DNA of 64,000 nucleotides from Sporobacter sp963663605 (GCA_963663605.2 CAXXVF010000002.1:62001-126000), one strand, 5' to 3'; counted from the stretch's first letter, positions 33,866 through 43,642 are shown. Made by a program: numbers and translations. The notes: generated from the letters alone by a model not told the origin.

Positions 33866-35437
33866 CTAGTGCCGCGTCAAAACATGCTTTGGATTGAGTT
33901 TCATGACGTTCCAGGACGAAACGACAACGCTTATGGCTGTGCTTACCAGTACCGTCAGGGTGACAATCAAGATGTTTAATGTGGTCAGGCCGTACGTCAA
34001 GTCCACCGGGTCAGCGGATGTAACGTCAATGTACGGACGAAGAAACATATCCGTTTTGAAGGCATACGTATCAGCCGTTTCTTTTGGGGACACGATATTT
34101 TCCGCCATATTGCCGACGGGCCCGGCCAGCGGGCCCGACAGGCACGCGGCGAGTATGAGCGCAAGGACGGCGAGCGCCGTTGTTTCCAGCAGCAGCTGCA
34201 GCACGATCGTCCGTTTCGATACGCCCATCGACATCAGGACGCCCATTTCCCGCAGCCGGCTTTTAACCCACATATTGAGGAGCAGCCCCAGTATAACGGT
34301 GCATCCGGCAATCACGGCCGCGATGAGGATGGCCGTGAACGTGCCGAGCGCCGTCAGCGGTTTTACGGAGGCTTTGTACGCAGAATCGTCGGGGGTGATC
34401 GGGAAATAGTGAAAATCGATATCGTCGTTCGTTTTAAACTCAGCTATGGCCGCATTCAGGTTTTCCGGGTCGTCCACAAAGAAGGTGGCGTTAATGAAGG
34501 AGTATTCGTCCAGCGTGGCGTTTTCGATGCGTGCGGTATCAAATGTTTCGTCCTTGCCGACCGTATACCTGTAATACGCGATATTGACTGCGTCCTCATA
34601 AACGGCAGTGTTCAGGTCACAGAAAATATAGTTTTCGGCGTAATCCCATTCAAGCTCACGGATCAGAGTCTCGCCGGTCGTTATCTCGTAGGTCGACGCT
34701 TCCTGATGTAGATTGATATCGAACAGTCCGACGATTTCGAGTGTAAACGGGTTGCCCCATCTTTTATACAAGTCGCCGCCGGCTACGAAAACGCCTTCCC
34801 GTATTTCGAAATTAAACGTGTCGCCGACGGACAAGCCGTTCCGCTCGGCTAAATCGGCCGAAATGAGCGCCTTGAACGTATCGTCTGCTTCAATGTGCCG
34901 CCCCTCAGACAGCGTAAACGCGCCGGTCCTGAAGTATTCGGAAAACGCGCTGTTGTTGCAGGCGTATAAACTAAGTGAATGTTTTCTGACAGCGTATTCG
35001 TCCAAGTCAAAACTGTTCTGGCGCATAAAACCCGGGTTTGTTAAACCCTCCTCATATACGCTGGCACGATAGCCGGGCCGCAGTTCCAGGTTCAATATGA
35101 CGCCGTGCACGCTGCTGCTTGTATAGTAATGTGTGATATGCTCCATCTCCGTGATGCGATCCATCAGCTCAATTGAAAGCTGTTTGGGCCGCTCGTCGTG
35201 CGGAATGTATCCGTCTTTATAGCTTTCCATCAGCGCCCATATGGCAAAGGTGTCTTCTTTGACGGTAAAACTACTGCCGAGGCTTTTTCGTATAGCCGCC
35301 GCTTCCTTGTTCGCGCTCTGCTTGATAGCCAGACCAAGCATTGAGAACACAGCGGTTATGAGCATGACGGCAAAAAGCAATATGCTTCGGCCACGCTTGC
35401 GCGTTATGTACAGCCACGCCCGACGGAATATGGACAT
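33866..35437 (-). CDS. FtsX/MacB-like ABC permease (first of pair)
   Basis: The 523-residue protein has the same plan as the next gene: an N-terminal helix (about 17-38), an extracellular domain of about 320 residues, and C-terminal helices around REMGVLMSMGVSKRTIVLQ. The two probably form a heterodimer served by the single ATPase at 31736. AAGGAGG is 8 bases before the ATG. No regulator or two-component system adjoins it, unlike BceAB-type modules. Confidence 0.82.
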   Translation of the reverse strand: MSIFRRAWLYITRKRGRSILLFAVMLITAVFSMLGLAIKQSANKEAAAIRKSLGSSFTVKEDTFAIWALMESYKDGYIPHDERPKQLSIELMDRITEMEHITHYYTSSSVHGVILNLELRPGYRASVYEEGLTNPGFMRQNSFDLDEYAVRKHSLSLYACNNSAFSEYFRTGAFTLSEGRHIEADDTFKALISADLAERNGLSVGDTFNFEIREGVFVAGGDLYKRWGNPFTLEIVGLFDINLHQEASTYEITTGETLIRELEWDYAENYIFCDLNTAVYEDAVNIAYYRYTVGKDETFDTARIENATLDEYSFINATFFVDDPENLNAAIAEFKTNDDIDFHYFPITPDDSAYKASVKPLTALGTFTAILIAAVIAGCTVILGLLLNMWVKSRLREMGVLMSMGVSKRTIVLQLLLETTALAVLALILAACLSGPLAGPVGNMAENIVSPKETADTYAFKTDMFLRPYIDVTSADPVDLTYGLTTLNILIVTLTVLVSTAISVVVSSWNVMKLNPKHVLTRH

Positions 35438-35572
35438 ACGCGTTGCCTCCTTATAAAAGCGGATGGATTACCATCTATCCCCTCCATATAACTTAATACA
35501 ATATTTTTCCGCAAACTGTTAAATGTTGTGAGAAGTCTTGTTTATGTTGTAACGCGCTTTTGTAGGCCGTCA

Positions 35573-35605
35573 AAAAAACTCCCGCCTTCTCAGGCGGGAG
35601 TTTTT
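35573..35605. terminator. Bidirectional terminator after buk
   Basis: AAAAAACTCCCGCC / GGCGGGAGTTTTT, 6-base loop. Confidence 0.88.
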
Positions 35606-35619
35606 CGTTGAGACACTAT

Positions 35620-36720
35620 TCAAAATCCGTTCCAGACGGGTACGCCGGTGTATGTTTTTGCCTGCTCCTCGCCGCGCATGACGCGCAGCGCGCCGGCGGC
35701 AAGCGCTTCAAGCTCGAATTCGCCGGGCATGATGACGATCTCGGCGATCCAGGCGATATACTGCGTCATGATGTCGGTGAACGCTTTCCCGTTGGTAGCG
35801 CCGCCCGTCAGAATGATCGCGTCCACCTGACCCTTGAGGGCCACGGCCATAGCGCCTGCATATTTGGCGTTTTGGTAGGCCAGGGCGTGATAGACAAGCT
35901 CCGCGTATTTATCGCCTTCATTGGCCAGCTTCAGCACGTCGCGCGTGTCGGCGGTGCCGAAGTGGTCCACCAGGCCGCCGTCGATATTGAGCTTGGCGGT
36001 AAGTTCTTTTTTTGTGTATTCGCCGCTGTAAGCCATATCGACGATCTTCATATAGGCCATGTCTCCGGCGCGCGTCGGCGTCATCGGGCCGGAGCCCTTG
36101 ATGATGTCGTTGGAGTCGATCATGCGGCCTTTTTTATGCGCCGTGACGGAGATGCCGCCGCCGATGTGGCAGATGACGAGGTTTATGTTTTCGTATTTGA
36201 GGTTCCACGCCTTGCAGAAGCGCAAGGCGATCTCCTTTTGGTTGAGCGCATGGACGTGGCTTTCGCGGTAGACGCCCTTTATACCGGTTATGCGCGAAAT
36301 ATCCTCAAACTCATCGACGTCCGGCGGATTGACGACAAAAGCGCGTTTGCCGTATTTATCGGCAAACTGCCGGCAGATCTGAGACGCCAGCTGCGCCGGG
36401 TGCTGACCGTTCATGCCCTTTGAGGCGTGCTTGACGAGCAGCGGCGTGACCGCATACGTGCCGCCCGTGACGGACAGGAGCCCGCCGCCCCGGCCGACGA
36501 ACACGTCGACGTCCGTCATGGCGTAACCCTTTTCCGCCACCGTCCTTTCGACCGTATCGCGGCGGTAGCCGAGCTGATCCTGTATTTCGCTGAACGCTTT
36601 CAGATCCTCAGCGGCGTGGCGGATCGTCTCGCTGAACACCTCGCTGTCACCGTCAAACAGCGCGATCTTAGTGGAGGTTGAACCGGGATTGACAGCTAAT
36701 ATCCTGATTTTGTTGTCCAT
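35620..36720 (-). CDS. buk: Butyrate kinase
   Basis: The 366-residue ASKHA-fold kinase has the phosphate motif NPGSTSTKIALF (residues 11-22), the butyrate-kinase segments GRGGGLLSVTGGTYAV and VICHIGGGISVTAHKKGRM, and the length expected for Buk. It converts butyryl phosphate and ADP to butyrate and ATP. It is 11 bases after ptb and read with it. GGAG precedes the ATG. Branched-chain acyl phosphates could also be substrates. Confidence 0.93.
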   Translation of the reverse strand: MDNKIRILAVNPGSTSTKIALFDGDSEVFSETIRHAAEDLKAFSEIQDQLGYRRDTVERTVAEKGYAMTDVDVFVGRGGGLLSVTGGTYAVTPLLVKHASKGMNGQHPAQLASQICRQFADKYGKRAFVVNPPDVDEFEDISRITGIKGVYRESHVHALNQKEIALRFCKAWNLKYENINLVICHIGGGISVTAHKKGRMIDSNDIIKGSGPMTPTRAGDMAYMKIVDMAYSGEYTKKELTAKLNIDGGLVDHFGTADTRDVLKLANEGDKYAELVYHALAYQNAKYAGAMAVALKGQVDAIILTGGATNGKAFTDIMTQYIAWIAEIVIMPGEFELEALAAGALRVMRGEEQAKTYTGVPVWNGF

Positions 36721-36731
36721 ATGACGGCTCC

Positions 36732-37646
36732 TTATTTATAATTGGCGGCCGCGTAGGCGGCGAGCGCAATGGAGTAGTATTTATCGCTTGTTTCGGCGGA
36801 ACGGGACGTCAGTATAACGGGCACCTTCGCGCCAAGCACGTTGCCGGCCGTAACAGCGCCGCAAAAGCCCGTCAGGCACTTGGCCAGGATGTTGCCCGAG
36901 ACGATATCGGAAACGATAAGCAGGTCCGCGTCGCCGGCCACGGGGCTTTCATAGCCCTTGATCCTGGCCGCTTCCGCACTCGTCGCCAGATCAAAGGAGA
37001 TGGGGCCTTCGACGATACAGCCGCCGATTTCACCGTCCTGATTCATTTTTTTCAGCGTACCGCCGTCAACGGTGTCGGGCATTTTGGGGTTGACCGTCTC
37101 CACCGATGACAAAACGGCGACCTTCGGGCGCTCATAGCCAAGCGAATGAAACAATCCCACGGCATTTTTCAAAATAGCTTTTTTAACGGCAAGATCGGGG
37201 TAGGTATTGAGCGCCATGTCGCTGACGGCAAAGAGCTTATGGTAATTGGGCGTTTCAAAGAAGCCGCAGACCGACAGCAGTCCGCCCGCTGTCAGGTTGT
37301 TGCGCTTATTGACGATCGCTTTAATGAACCGGCCGGAATCGAGCATACCCTTCATAATGGCCGTTGCTTTCCCGGCGTTGATCAGTTCAACGGTTTTTTG
37401 AAGGGATTCGTCCGCGCCGCCCGATTCCACGATATCAAACCCGTACGGGTCGGCGCCTAATCGCGCCAACAGCGCTTTGATTTTTTTAGTATTGCCGATG
37501 AGCACGGGGATCATGATGCCGTCGCGCGCTACTTTGACGACCGATTCGAGCGTATGTTCGTCCTGTGCCTCAACGACGGCAATGACCGTCTTTACCGGCA
37601 TGTTCCGCGCCGCGTTCGCCAGGTCATCAAAACAGGTGATTCTCAT
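36732..37646 (-). CDS. ptb: Phosphate butyryltransferase
   Basis: The 304-residue protein matches the phosphotransacetylase/phosphotransbutyrylase family: VVEAQDEHTLESV, GNTKKI, KGMLDSGRFIKAI and a C-terminal GNVLGAKVPVILTSRSA. It forms butyryl phosphate from butyryl-CoA for the following kinase. Start ATG behind GGAGG. The pair implies the kinase route to butyrate, not the CoA-transferase route; upstream crotonyl-CoA pathway genes are not in this window. Confidence 0.92.
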   Translation of the reverse strand: MRITCFDDLANAARNMPVKTVIAVVEAQDEHTLESVVKVARDGIMIPVLIGNTKKIKALLARLGADPYGFDIVESGGADESLQKTVELINAGKATAIMKGMLDSGRFIKAIVNKRNNLTAGGLLSVCGFFETPNYHKLFAVSDMALNTYPDLAVKKAILKNAVGLFHSLGYERPKVAVLSSVETVNPKMPDTVDGGTLKKMNQDGEIGGCIVEGPISFDLATSAEAARIKGYESPVAGDADLLIVSDIVSGNILAKCLTGFCGAVTAGNVLGAKVPVILTSRSAETSDKYYSIALAAYAAANYK

Positions 37647-37865
37647 ATGGATTCCTCCGTACAGGCTCTGATTGAGGTAACAGCAGAGGCTTTCAACTTG
37701 AACTTGACCAATATTATCATTTTAGATAAGCCAATTCAACCATGGTTTCCATTTGTGTTTAGCATTAATACGGTTCTGCCGCAAGGCTTATCAAAATATG
37801 TTTAGACAAGACCTGCGTTTTTAAGGTGGGCCGCCTTCAGTTAAGAAGAAACGGGGAAGCGGGAG

Positions 37866-39311
37866 ATGTTTAGACAGTTGATTGAAGCCGTCAACGGTTT
37901 CGTATGGGGCGTGCCGATGCTCGCGCTGATGATCGGCACGGGCGCGTATTTGAGTTTCCGCACGGGGTTCATCCAGATCTTTAAATTTGGATTTGCCATG
38001 AAAAACACTGTCGGCAAGGCGTTTGTGAAACAAAAAGTGGAAAAGGGGACCGTCACGCCGTTTCAGGCGATGACAACAGCGCTGGCCGCGACCGTCGGGA
38101 CGGGCAACATAGCCGGCGTGACGTCGGCCGTCACGCTCGGCGGCGCGGGCGCGCTCTTCTGGATGTGGGTGTCGGCGTTCATCGGCATGAGCACGAAATA
38201 TGCCGAGGTCGTCCTGGCGGTCCGGTACCGCGAGCGGAACAAAGCCGGAGAGTGGGCCGGCGGGCCGATGTATTACATAAAAAACGGCCTCGGCGGGCGG
38301 TATCGCTGGCTGGCCGATGTCTTTTGCATATTCGGTGCCGTGACCGCCCTGGGCGTGGGGAACGCCGTCCAGGTCGGCAATATGACGGGGTCCATAAATA
38401 AAACGATCATTGCTTTTTTTCCGGCTGCCGCCGGGAAAGAAGGCCTGTTCAGTTTGATCATCGGCATTGCTGTCGCCGTTTTGACGGCGCTGACGCTGTT
38501 CGGCGGCGTCCGGCGGATCGGGAAAGTTACGGAGATGATCGTGCCGTTTATGGCGGTCCTTTATATCGTTGCCGCCCTCGCCGTCATCATCGTCCATTCA
38601 GACGCTGTCGCCGGCGTTTTCGGGCGTATTTTCAATGAGGCGTTTTCGGCGGACGCGGCCATCGGGGGCGCTGCCGGCATATCCGTCAAAATGGCCGTCA
38701 GCTGGGGATTCCGGCGCGGCGTGTTTTCAAATGAGGCCGGACTCGGTTCCGCCCCAATTGCCCACGCGTCCTCAAGCGAGAAGAATCCCGTCCTGCAGGG
38801 GATGTACGGTATCTTCGAGGTCTTTCTGGACACGATCGTTATCTGCACCATCACGGGCCTGACGCTCCTTGTGAGCGGTATCGGGCTTGAATACGGGACG
38901 TACGGCTCCATCGCGCTCAACATATCGGCATTTGCAACCGTGTTCGGGGAAAAGCTTGCCGGGCTCATCCTGTCCGTCGGGATGACGATGTTCGCAATAG
39001 CCACCGTGCTCGGCTGGTCGCTGTACGGTGCACGATGTACGGAATTTCTGTTCGGCAGCAGGAGCGTCCGGATCTATCAGGCGCTCTATGTCGCCGTTGC
39101 CGTCGTCGGCGCGACGATGGAGCTGGAGTCCATCTGGCAGGTGGCGGACACGCTCAACGGCCTCATGGCGATACCGAACCTGATCGCCGTTTTGGCGCTG
39201 TCCGGCGTTGTCGTTAAGTTGACAAACGCGTATTTTTATAACGACATAGGAGAAAAAAGCAAAAAACCCAAACGGCGGCAAAAAATGAATAATTTAAAGA
39301 GCAGCCGTTAA
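37866..39311 (+). CDS. Alanine/glycine:sodium symporter (AGCS family)
   Basis: The 481-residue protein has about eleven membrane helices and the family motifs GTGAYLSFRTGF, TALAATVGTGNIAGVTSAV, GGPMYYIKNGL and FRRGVFSNEAGLGSAPIAHA. It imports alanine or glycine with Na+ across the cytoplasmic membrane. The basic C-terminus (KKPKRRQK) is cytosolic. The 219-base upstream region was checked for a glycine riboswitch and none was recognised. It is monocistronic, convergent with malic enzyme. Confidence 0.93.
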   Translation: MFRQLIEAVNGFVWGVPMLALMIGTGAYLSFRTGFIQIFKFGFAMKNTVGKAFVKQKVEKGTVTPFQAMTTALAATVGTGNIAGVTSAVTLGGAGALFWMWVSAFIGMSTKYAEVVLAVRYRERNKAGEWAGGPMYYIKNGLGGRYRWLADVFCIFGAVTALGVGNAVQVGNMTGSINKTIIAFFPAAAGKEGLFSLIIGIAVAVLTALTLFGGVRRIGKVTEMIVPFMAVLYIVAALAVIIVHSDAVAGVFGRIFNEAFSADAAIGGAAGISVKMAVSWGFRRGVFSNEAGLGSAPIAHASSSEKNPVLQGMYGIFEVFLDTIVICTITGLTLLVSGIGLEYGTYGSIALNISAFATVFGEKLAGLILSVGMTMFAIATVLGWSLYGARCTEFLFGSRSVRIYQALYVAVAVVGATMELESIWQVADTLNGLMAIPNLIAVLALSGVVVKLTNAYFYNDIGEKSKKPKRRQKMNNLKSSR

Positions 39312-39330
39312 CCGGCTGCCCGTTGATTTT
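39301..39330 (+). terminator. Weak terminator after the symporter
   Basis: GCAGCCG / CGGCTGC with a 5-base loop holding the stop codon; the following T-stretch is interrupted. Confidence 0.4.
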
Positions 39331-39337
39331 ACAATTT

Positions 39338-40507
39338 TTATATCCGCGCGACGCCCGACTCGACGGCGGCCTTTCTGACAGCCTCGGCGACGGCAGGTCC
39401 GACGCGGGGGTCAAATGGCTCCGGTATGATTTTATCCGCCGACAGTTCGTCCTCAACGAGGCCGGCCAGCGCCTTCGCCGCCGCGATCTTCATCGCGTCG
39501 TTGATGTCCGAGGCCCGTACGTCGAGCGCGCCCCGGAAAATGCCGGGGAAAGCGAGTACGTTGTTGATCTGGTTGGGGAAATCGCTTCGTCCGGTGCCGA
39601 TGATGGCCGCGCCGGCCTTCAGGGCTTCGTCCGGCATGATTTCCGGTATGGGGTTGGCCATGGGGAACAAAATGGGGTTTGCCGCCATGGAACGCACCAT
39701 CTCAGCCGTCACCGCGTCCGGCGCCGAAACGCCGATGAAAACGTCCGCGCCTTTTATGACGTCTTCGAGCCGGCCGGCTTTTTTTCCGGGATTCGTAATG
39801 TCGGCAATCCCGCGTTTAGCGTCGTTGAGCCCCTTGCGGCCTTTGTAGATCGCGCCTTCGCGGTCGCACAGGATGACGTCCGTGAGCCCGACAGAAATAA
39901 GCAGCTTGATGATCGCGATCCCGGCCGCGCCGGCCCCGGAGGTGACGATCCGGATAGCCTCCATGCGTTTGTCGGTCAGCTTGAGCGCGCCCAGCAGCGC
40001 CGCGAGCACCACGACGGCCGTGCCGTGCTGATCGTCGTGGAAGACGGGAATATCGCAGCGCTCTTTGAGTTTTTTTTCGATCTCAAAGCAGCGGGGCGCG
40101 GATATGTCCTCCAGGTTTATGCCGCCGAAGCTGCCGGAGAGCAGCGAAACGGTATTGACGATCTCATCAACATCCTTTGACCGGATGCAAAGCGGAACGG
40201 CGTCAACGCCGCCGAAGGCTTTAAACAGCACGCATTTGCCCTCCATGACCGGCATCCCGGCTTCCGGGCCGATGTCGCCGAGTCCAAGCACGGCCGTGCC
40301 GTCCGTGACGACGGCGACAAGGTTGTGCCGTCCGGTCAGCTCATAGCTTTTGTTAACGTCGTTTTTTATTTCCAGACACGGCTGCGCCACGCCGGGCGTA
40401 TACGCCAGAGACAGCGCCTCACGGTCTTTTATTTCCATTTTCGGAATGTAATCGATTTTACCGCCCCATTCGTAATGAAGACGCAGCGATTGCTTTGCAT
40501 AATCCAT
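39338..40507 (-). CDS. Malic enzyme (NAD-type, short bacterial form)
   Basis: The 389-residue protein has LAYTPGVAQPC (Tyr36), VTDGTAVLGLGDIGP, FHDDQHGTAVV with metal-binding Asp residues, and an NAD site GAGAAGIAI near 192. It decarboxylates malate to pyruvate. It lacks the phosphotransacetylase-like C-terminal domain of the long forms. GGAGG precedes the start. The neighbouring symporter and ptb-buk suggest a central-carbon cluster, but each has its own transcript. Confidence 0.93.
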   Translation of the reverse strand: MDYAKQSLRLHYEWGGKIDYIPKMEIKDREALSLAYTPGVAQPCLEIKNDVNKSYELTGRHNLVAVVTDGTAVLGLGDIGPEAGMPVMEGKCVLFKAFGGVDAVPLCIRSKDVDEIVNTVSLLSGSFGGINLEDISAPRCFEIEKKLKERCDIPVFHDDQHGTAVVVLAALLGALKLTDKRMEAIRIVTSGAGAAGIAIIKLLISVGLTDVILCDREGAIYKGRKGLNDAKRGIADITNPGKKAGRLEDVIKGADVFIGVSAPDAVTAEMVRSMAANPILFPMANPIPEIMPDEALKAGAAIIGTGRSDFPNQINNVLAFPGIFRGALDVRASDINDAMKIAAAKALAGLVEDELSADKIIPEPFDPRVGPAVAEAVRKAAVESGVARI

Positions 40508-40574
40508 ATGTTATCCTCCGATATTATTTACGCCGGTTATTTTATACCAGCACGGAGGGATTTACAATATGATA

Positions 40575-41621
40575 TCAGCTATTCATAAAATCTTTTGTGT
40601 TGGCAAAAGTGACGCCCTTGTAATACCAGCACAGTATTTCCAAATAGTTTTTACCCTCCACAGCGAAGGCGTTGGCGCCGTATTGGCTCATGCCGACGCC
40701 GTGTCCGTAGCCGGTCGTCGTGAAAACGATGTTCGTGTCGCCCACTTCGATGGAAGCCGCGGTGCTGCGCAGCCCGAATATGTTCCGGAGGACAGGCCCG
40801 GCAACCGTCACGCCGCCCAGCTTGAGCGTTCCGATCCGGCCGCTTTTTGTATAGGTGATGTCGGTGATCCAGGCGGCGCTGTCGGCGGTGAAAACGGCGT
40901 CGGGATAAAAGCTCAGGACCGTTTCCTTGAAATCCGACACAGAGACGGTGACGGCAGAAACATAATTAGGTACGCTCTCCGCCGTCTCCGGGCTGTTTAC
41001 GCTTATAAGGTAAGGAAGGCTGTTAGACCAGACCTCGCCGCTTTCCGCCGTCATCTTGGCCGATGAGGAATGGAATACCGCTTGTATGGGCGCGCTGTCA
41101 TAGACGAGAAACTCACCGTCCGTTGAGCGTACGGCTTCGGTGATTTTCGCCAGATACGCTTCATAATCGCCGCCCCATTTATCCCGCAGCTCTGTATCGT
41201 CTGCGTAGGCCTGGCAGCAGGTCGGATCGGTGCATACGTCGGCGTCGGGGTGCTGCTCGGACTGAAAACAAAGCATATGGTAGAGCGTCATGGTCCGCGC
41301 GGCAACAGCCTGAGCGCGCAGCGCCTCGATATCAAAAACCGCCGGCATCTCGGCAGAGACGACGCCGGTGAGATACGCCGCCATTGTCATGACCGTCACG
41401 GTTTGCCCGTCGTATACACGGACAAGGATACTGTCGTCCTCATAGACATACTCGGCTTTCGGCGATACGCTTGGGGTGGGGCTGATTTCTGCTGAAGGCT
41501 CGGCCGTCGCTTCGTTCTGCGTTTCATCCGGAAGCTTGAGCGGCGCGGACAGCGAAACGATGATCGAGAAGGACAGGCAGAAGACGGACAAAATTAATGA
41601 TACGATAATGACTTTTTTCAT
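40575..41621 (-). CDS. spoIID: Stage II sporulation protein D (SpoIID) homologue
   Basis: The 348-residue protein has a single N-terminal membrane anchor (4-26), a Pro/Thr/Glu-rich linker and the SpoIID domain: LTGVVSAEMPAVFDIEALRA, AVAART, FHSSSAKMT with VWSN, and GYGHGVGMSQYGA near the end. SpoIID is a lytic transglycosylase of the engulfment machinery. A pair of cysteines (CTDPTCC near 130) fits the zinc-binding insert of SpoIID. Usual neighbours (spoIIQ, spoIIID) are absent, so a SpoIID/LytB-type paralogue is possible. GAGG lies upstream of the ATG. Confidence 0.85.
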   Translation of the reverse strand: MKKVIIVSLILSVFCLSFSIIVSLSAPLKLPDETQNEATAEPSAEISPTPSVSPKAEYVYEDDSILVRVYDGQTVTVMTMAAYLTGVVSAEMPAVFDIEALRAQAVAARTMTLYHMLCFQSEQHPDADVCTDPTCCQAYADDTELRDKWGGDYEAYLAKITEAVRSTDGEFLVYDSAPIQAVFHSSSAKMTAESGEVWSNSLPYLISVNSPETAESVPNYVSAVTVSVSDFKETVLSFYPDAVFTADSAAWITDITYTKSGRIGTLKLGGVTVAGPVLRNIFGLRSTAASIEVGDTNIVFTTTGYGHGVGMSQYGANAFAVEGKNYLEILCWYYKGVTFANTKDFMNS

Positions 41622-41793
41622 ATGAACCTCACATATGCAAAAGCACAGACTATTGAAATGAAATATTTTCGCCGGAAGTTGACGTATTTATCGTTCTGAT
41701 GTAAAATAATCCAACAGATTACCCGGAAGCGTCCCGTCAGTGGACGGCTTGTCTTTCATGTCTAAATAATTTTATTGGAACAGGACGGTAAAT

Positions 41794-42573
41794 ATGCGTA
41801 AAAGTGCTGTCATCATGCCGCTTGCCTTTTTGCTCGCCGGAGTTTTAGGTTTTTTTGTCAGACGTCAGGAGCTCGCAACCGTTTTTGACAGCGTCACCGG
41901 CCTGGCTGAGAGATATGCGCCGATAACGGTGCTGCTCATATGCCTTTCTGCCGCTGTTATCCTGTCGTCGCTGGTTATCGCGATCGTCGTGTCATCACGG
42001 CACAAGGCTGATAAAGACTATTCGCGCGCTTTTGCACCCGGCAGCTTCTCCTATGTCGGCTTGTCGTTCATCCTCGGGCTGGGATGGCTGGCGGCGGTTG
42101 TCCTGCGGTTTATCCGGCTTCGTTCCTCCGGTATCATAACGATTATTGACTGGATTTTTATACTGCTTGCGGTGCTGTCCGCCGTGTCGGTGATTATTCT
42201 GGCCATGGGCGCGTATACGCGGCGGCGCGGCGCCGGGATGACCGTGTTCAGCGTTATACCGTCGTTATTCTTCTGCTTCTGGCTGATCATACTGTATAAG
42301 GACAATGCCACGAATCCCGTCCTGCTCGATTATTGTTACGAGTGCCTTGCCATTGCCGGTGCGGCGCTGAGCTTTTACTTCGGTGCAGGGTATGCTTTTC
42401 GGAAGTCGGCGCCCGGATGGACCCTCTTCAGTTATCTGGTGACGATTTTCTTCTGCGTCATCGTTTTGGCGGACGGTATCGGGCTTCCGAGCCAGTTGAT
42501 ATTCGGGATAACCGCCGTCGTTTCATGGATCAATGCGCACGCCTTCATACGGAATTTAAAGAGCAAAGACTAA
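41794..42573 (+). CDS. Integral membrane protein of unknown function
   Basis: The 259-residue protein has about seven or eight hydrophobic helices and short loops (for example 8-21, 45-66, 86-105, 115-139, 147-165, 182-200, 211-230, 232-250). Charged residues cluster in the first cytosolic loop (SSRHKADKDYSR). I recognise no family motif. It is preceded by about 170 bases of spacer and ends 55 bases before a terminator, so it is monocistronic. Confidence 0.7.
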   Translation: MRKSAVIMPLAFLLAGVLGFFVRRQELATVFDSVTGLAERYAPITVLLICLSAAVILSSLVIAIVVSSRHKADKDYSRAFAPGSFSYVGLSFILGLGWLAAVVLRFIRLRSSGIITIIDWIFILLAVLSAVSVIILAMGAYTRRRGAGMTVFSVIPSLFFCFWLIILYKDNATNPVLLDYCYECLAIAGAALSFYFGAGYAFRKSAPGWTLFSYLVTIFFCVIVLADGIGLPSQLIFGITAVVSWINAHAFIRNLKSKD

Positions 42574-42628
42574 CAATGTATGTAAAAATGGTCATACAAT
42601 CGGGCCGTTTTAAATAGAAACAGATTAA

Positions 42629-42661
42629 AAAACCATTTCCTTACCAGAGGAAATGGTTTTT
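42629..42661. terminator. Terminator
   Basis: AAAACCATTTCC / GGAAATGGTTTT perfect 12-base stem, 8-base loop, T-run. Confidence 0.88.
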
Positions 42662-42804
42662 CTGCTTGGCTTATATGTCTGTCGGACACGTTCCCTTTTA
42701 ATAGGCGTCGCATAGAATGAAAAGAACGGGTGCCCGTTTATCAGGCCGGGGCAGGTCGGATCCAACAAAAGCCGTTGCTGACTGCAGAATAGGAGGGGCG
42801 CCGG

Positions 42805-43026
42805 TTGTCAACAGAATTACTGATTGCGCTGCTTGCTCTTGCCGGAACGCTGATCGGCTCGTTCAGCGGGATACTGGTTGCGAACAAGCTGGTTAATTAC
42901 CGGCTGGAGCAACTGGAAAAGAAAGTTGAAAAGCATAACAACCTTGTCGAACGTATCGCTATGGCTGAAAACGATATTAAGATCATCCACCACCGGTTGG
43001 ATGATTTGGAAAAAACGTATGAGTGA
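42805..43026 (+). CDS. Small membrane protein with coiled-coil tail
   Basis: The 73-residue protein has one N-terminal membrane helix (about 5-28, with small-residue motif GTLIGSFSG) and a cytosolic coiled coil (YRLEQLEKKVEKHNNLVERI ... HHRLDDLEKTYE). It starts with TTG 42805, 4-5 bases after AGGAGGGGC. The layout resembles small holin-associated or XhlA-like proteins with reversed order, but no lysin gene is near. It stands alone between two terminators. Function unknown. Confidence 0.7.
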   Translation: MSTELLIALLALAGTLIGSFSGILVANKLVNYRLEQLEKKVEKHNNLVERIAMAENDIKIIHHRLDDLEKTYE

Positions 43027-43098
43027 CATCGGCCGGAGAGACCGTTTCGGGCCCCGGCCGGCAATCAACCTCCCCCGTAAAGCACCCTGATGTAATTA

Positions 43099-43139
43099 GG
43101 GGCTGCAGCAAATTACATTTAGCTGCAGCCCCTTTACTT
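43099..43139 (+). terminator. Terminator of the small membrane protein gene
   Basis: GGGGCTGCAGC / GCTGCAGCCCC, 12-base loop, then TTTACTTT. Confidence 0.8.
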
Positions 43140-43244
43140 TCATGAGCGTTTATATCTGAAATGACCGTGACAAATCAGCGCACAGAAATGCGCCGTGTGA
43201 CCGGTTACAATATCAATGCATGCTGAAGCCTGCGGGACAAGCTG

Positions 43245-43460
43245 TCAAAGCGGCATCGGATTCAAACGGCGTTTGCGGACTTCCGCCTGATGCTTGAATT
43301 CCCGGACGATATGGTCGTGCGTTTCGATGAATTTAGAAACGAGCTCTTCCGGGGTGATGCTGTCGATATCCTGCTTTTCAAGATAAAGAATTGCCAATGC
43401 TTCGTATTTGTTGAGCGCCGTGACGGCGGAGGACTTGCCGTTGGATTTAGCTTCGCCCAT
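43245..43460 (-). CDS. Small hypothetical protein
   Basis: This is a 71-residue, highly charged soluble protein with predicted helices (LNKYEALAILYLEKQDI, TPEELVSKFIETHDHIVREF). No family recognised. The start follows AAAGGA by about 10 bases. Coding character is supported by amphipathic helices and the ribosome site; an ORF on the opposite strand here looks like a shadow. Confidence 0.55.
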   Translation of the reverse strand: MGEAKSNGKSSAVTALNKYEALAILYLEKQDIDSITPEELVSKFIETHDHIVREFKHQAEVRKRRLNPMPL

Positions 43461-43613
43461 TTTACATCACGTCCTTTCATGCATATTCTAGCATGTTCAA
43501 AGCCGGCATGGCAAGGACAAGCGTTAATTTTCAAAAAGGAGGTACATTATCGGTATAAGCTGTTTCAACAAAAAAGAATCAGGCCGGGTTTTATATTCCG
43601 TACAAACATATTA

Positions 43614-43642
43614 TAGACATCGCGTCTAACGTGTGATAAAAT
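43614..43642 (+). promoter_or_regulatory. Promoter of the marR-ABC exporter operon
   Basis: TAGACA (43614-43619), 17-base spacer, TAAAAT (43637-43642). The palindrome TTATTAATAA (43658-43667) just downstream is a plausible MarR operator. Confidence 0.5.

Noticed and set aside
37647..37865. Glycine riboswitch before the alanine/glycine symporter
   Set aside because: The expected tandem aptamer cores are not present.
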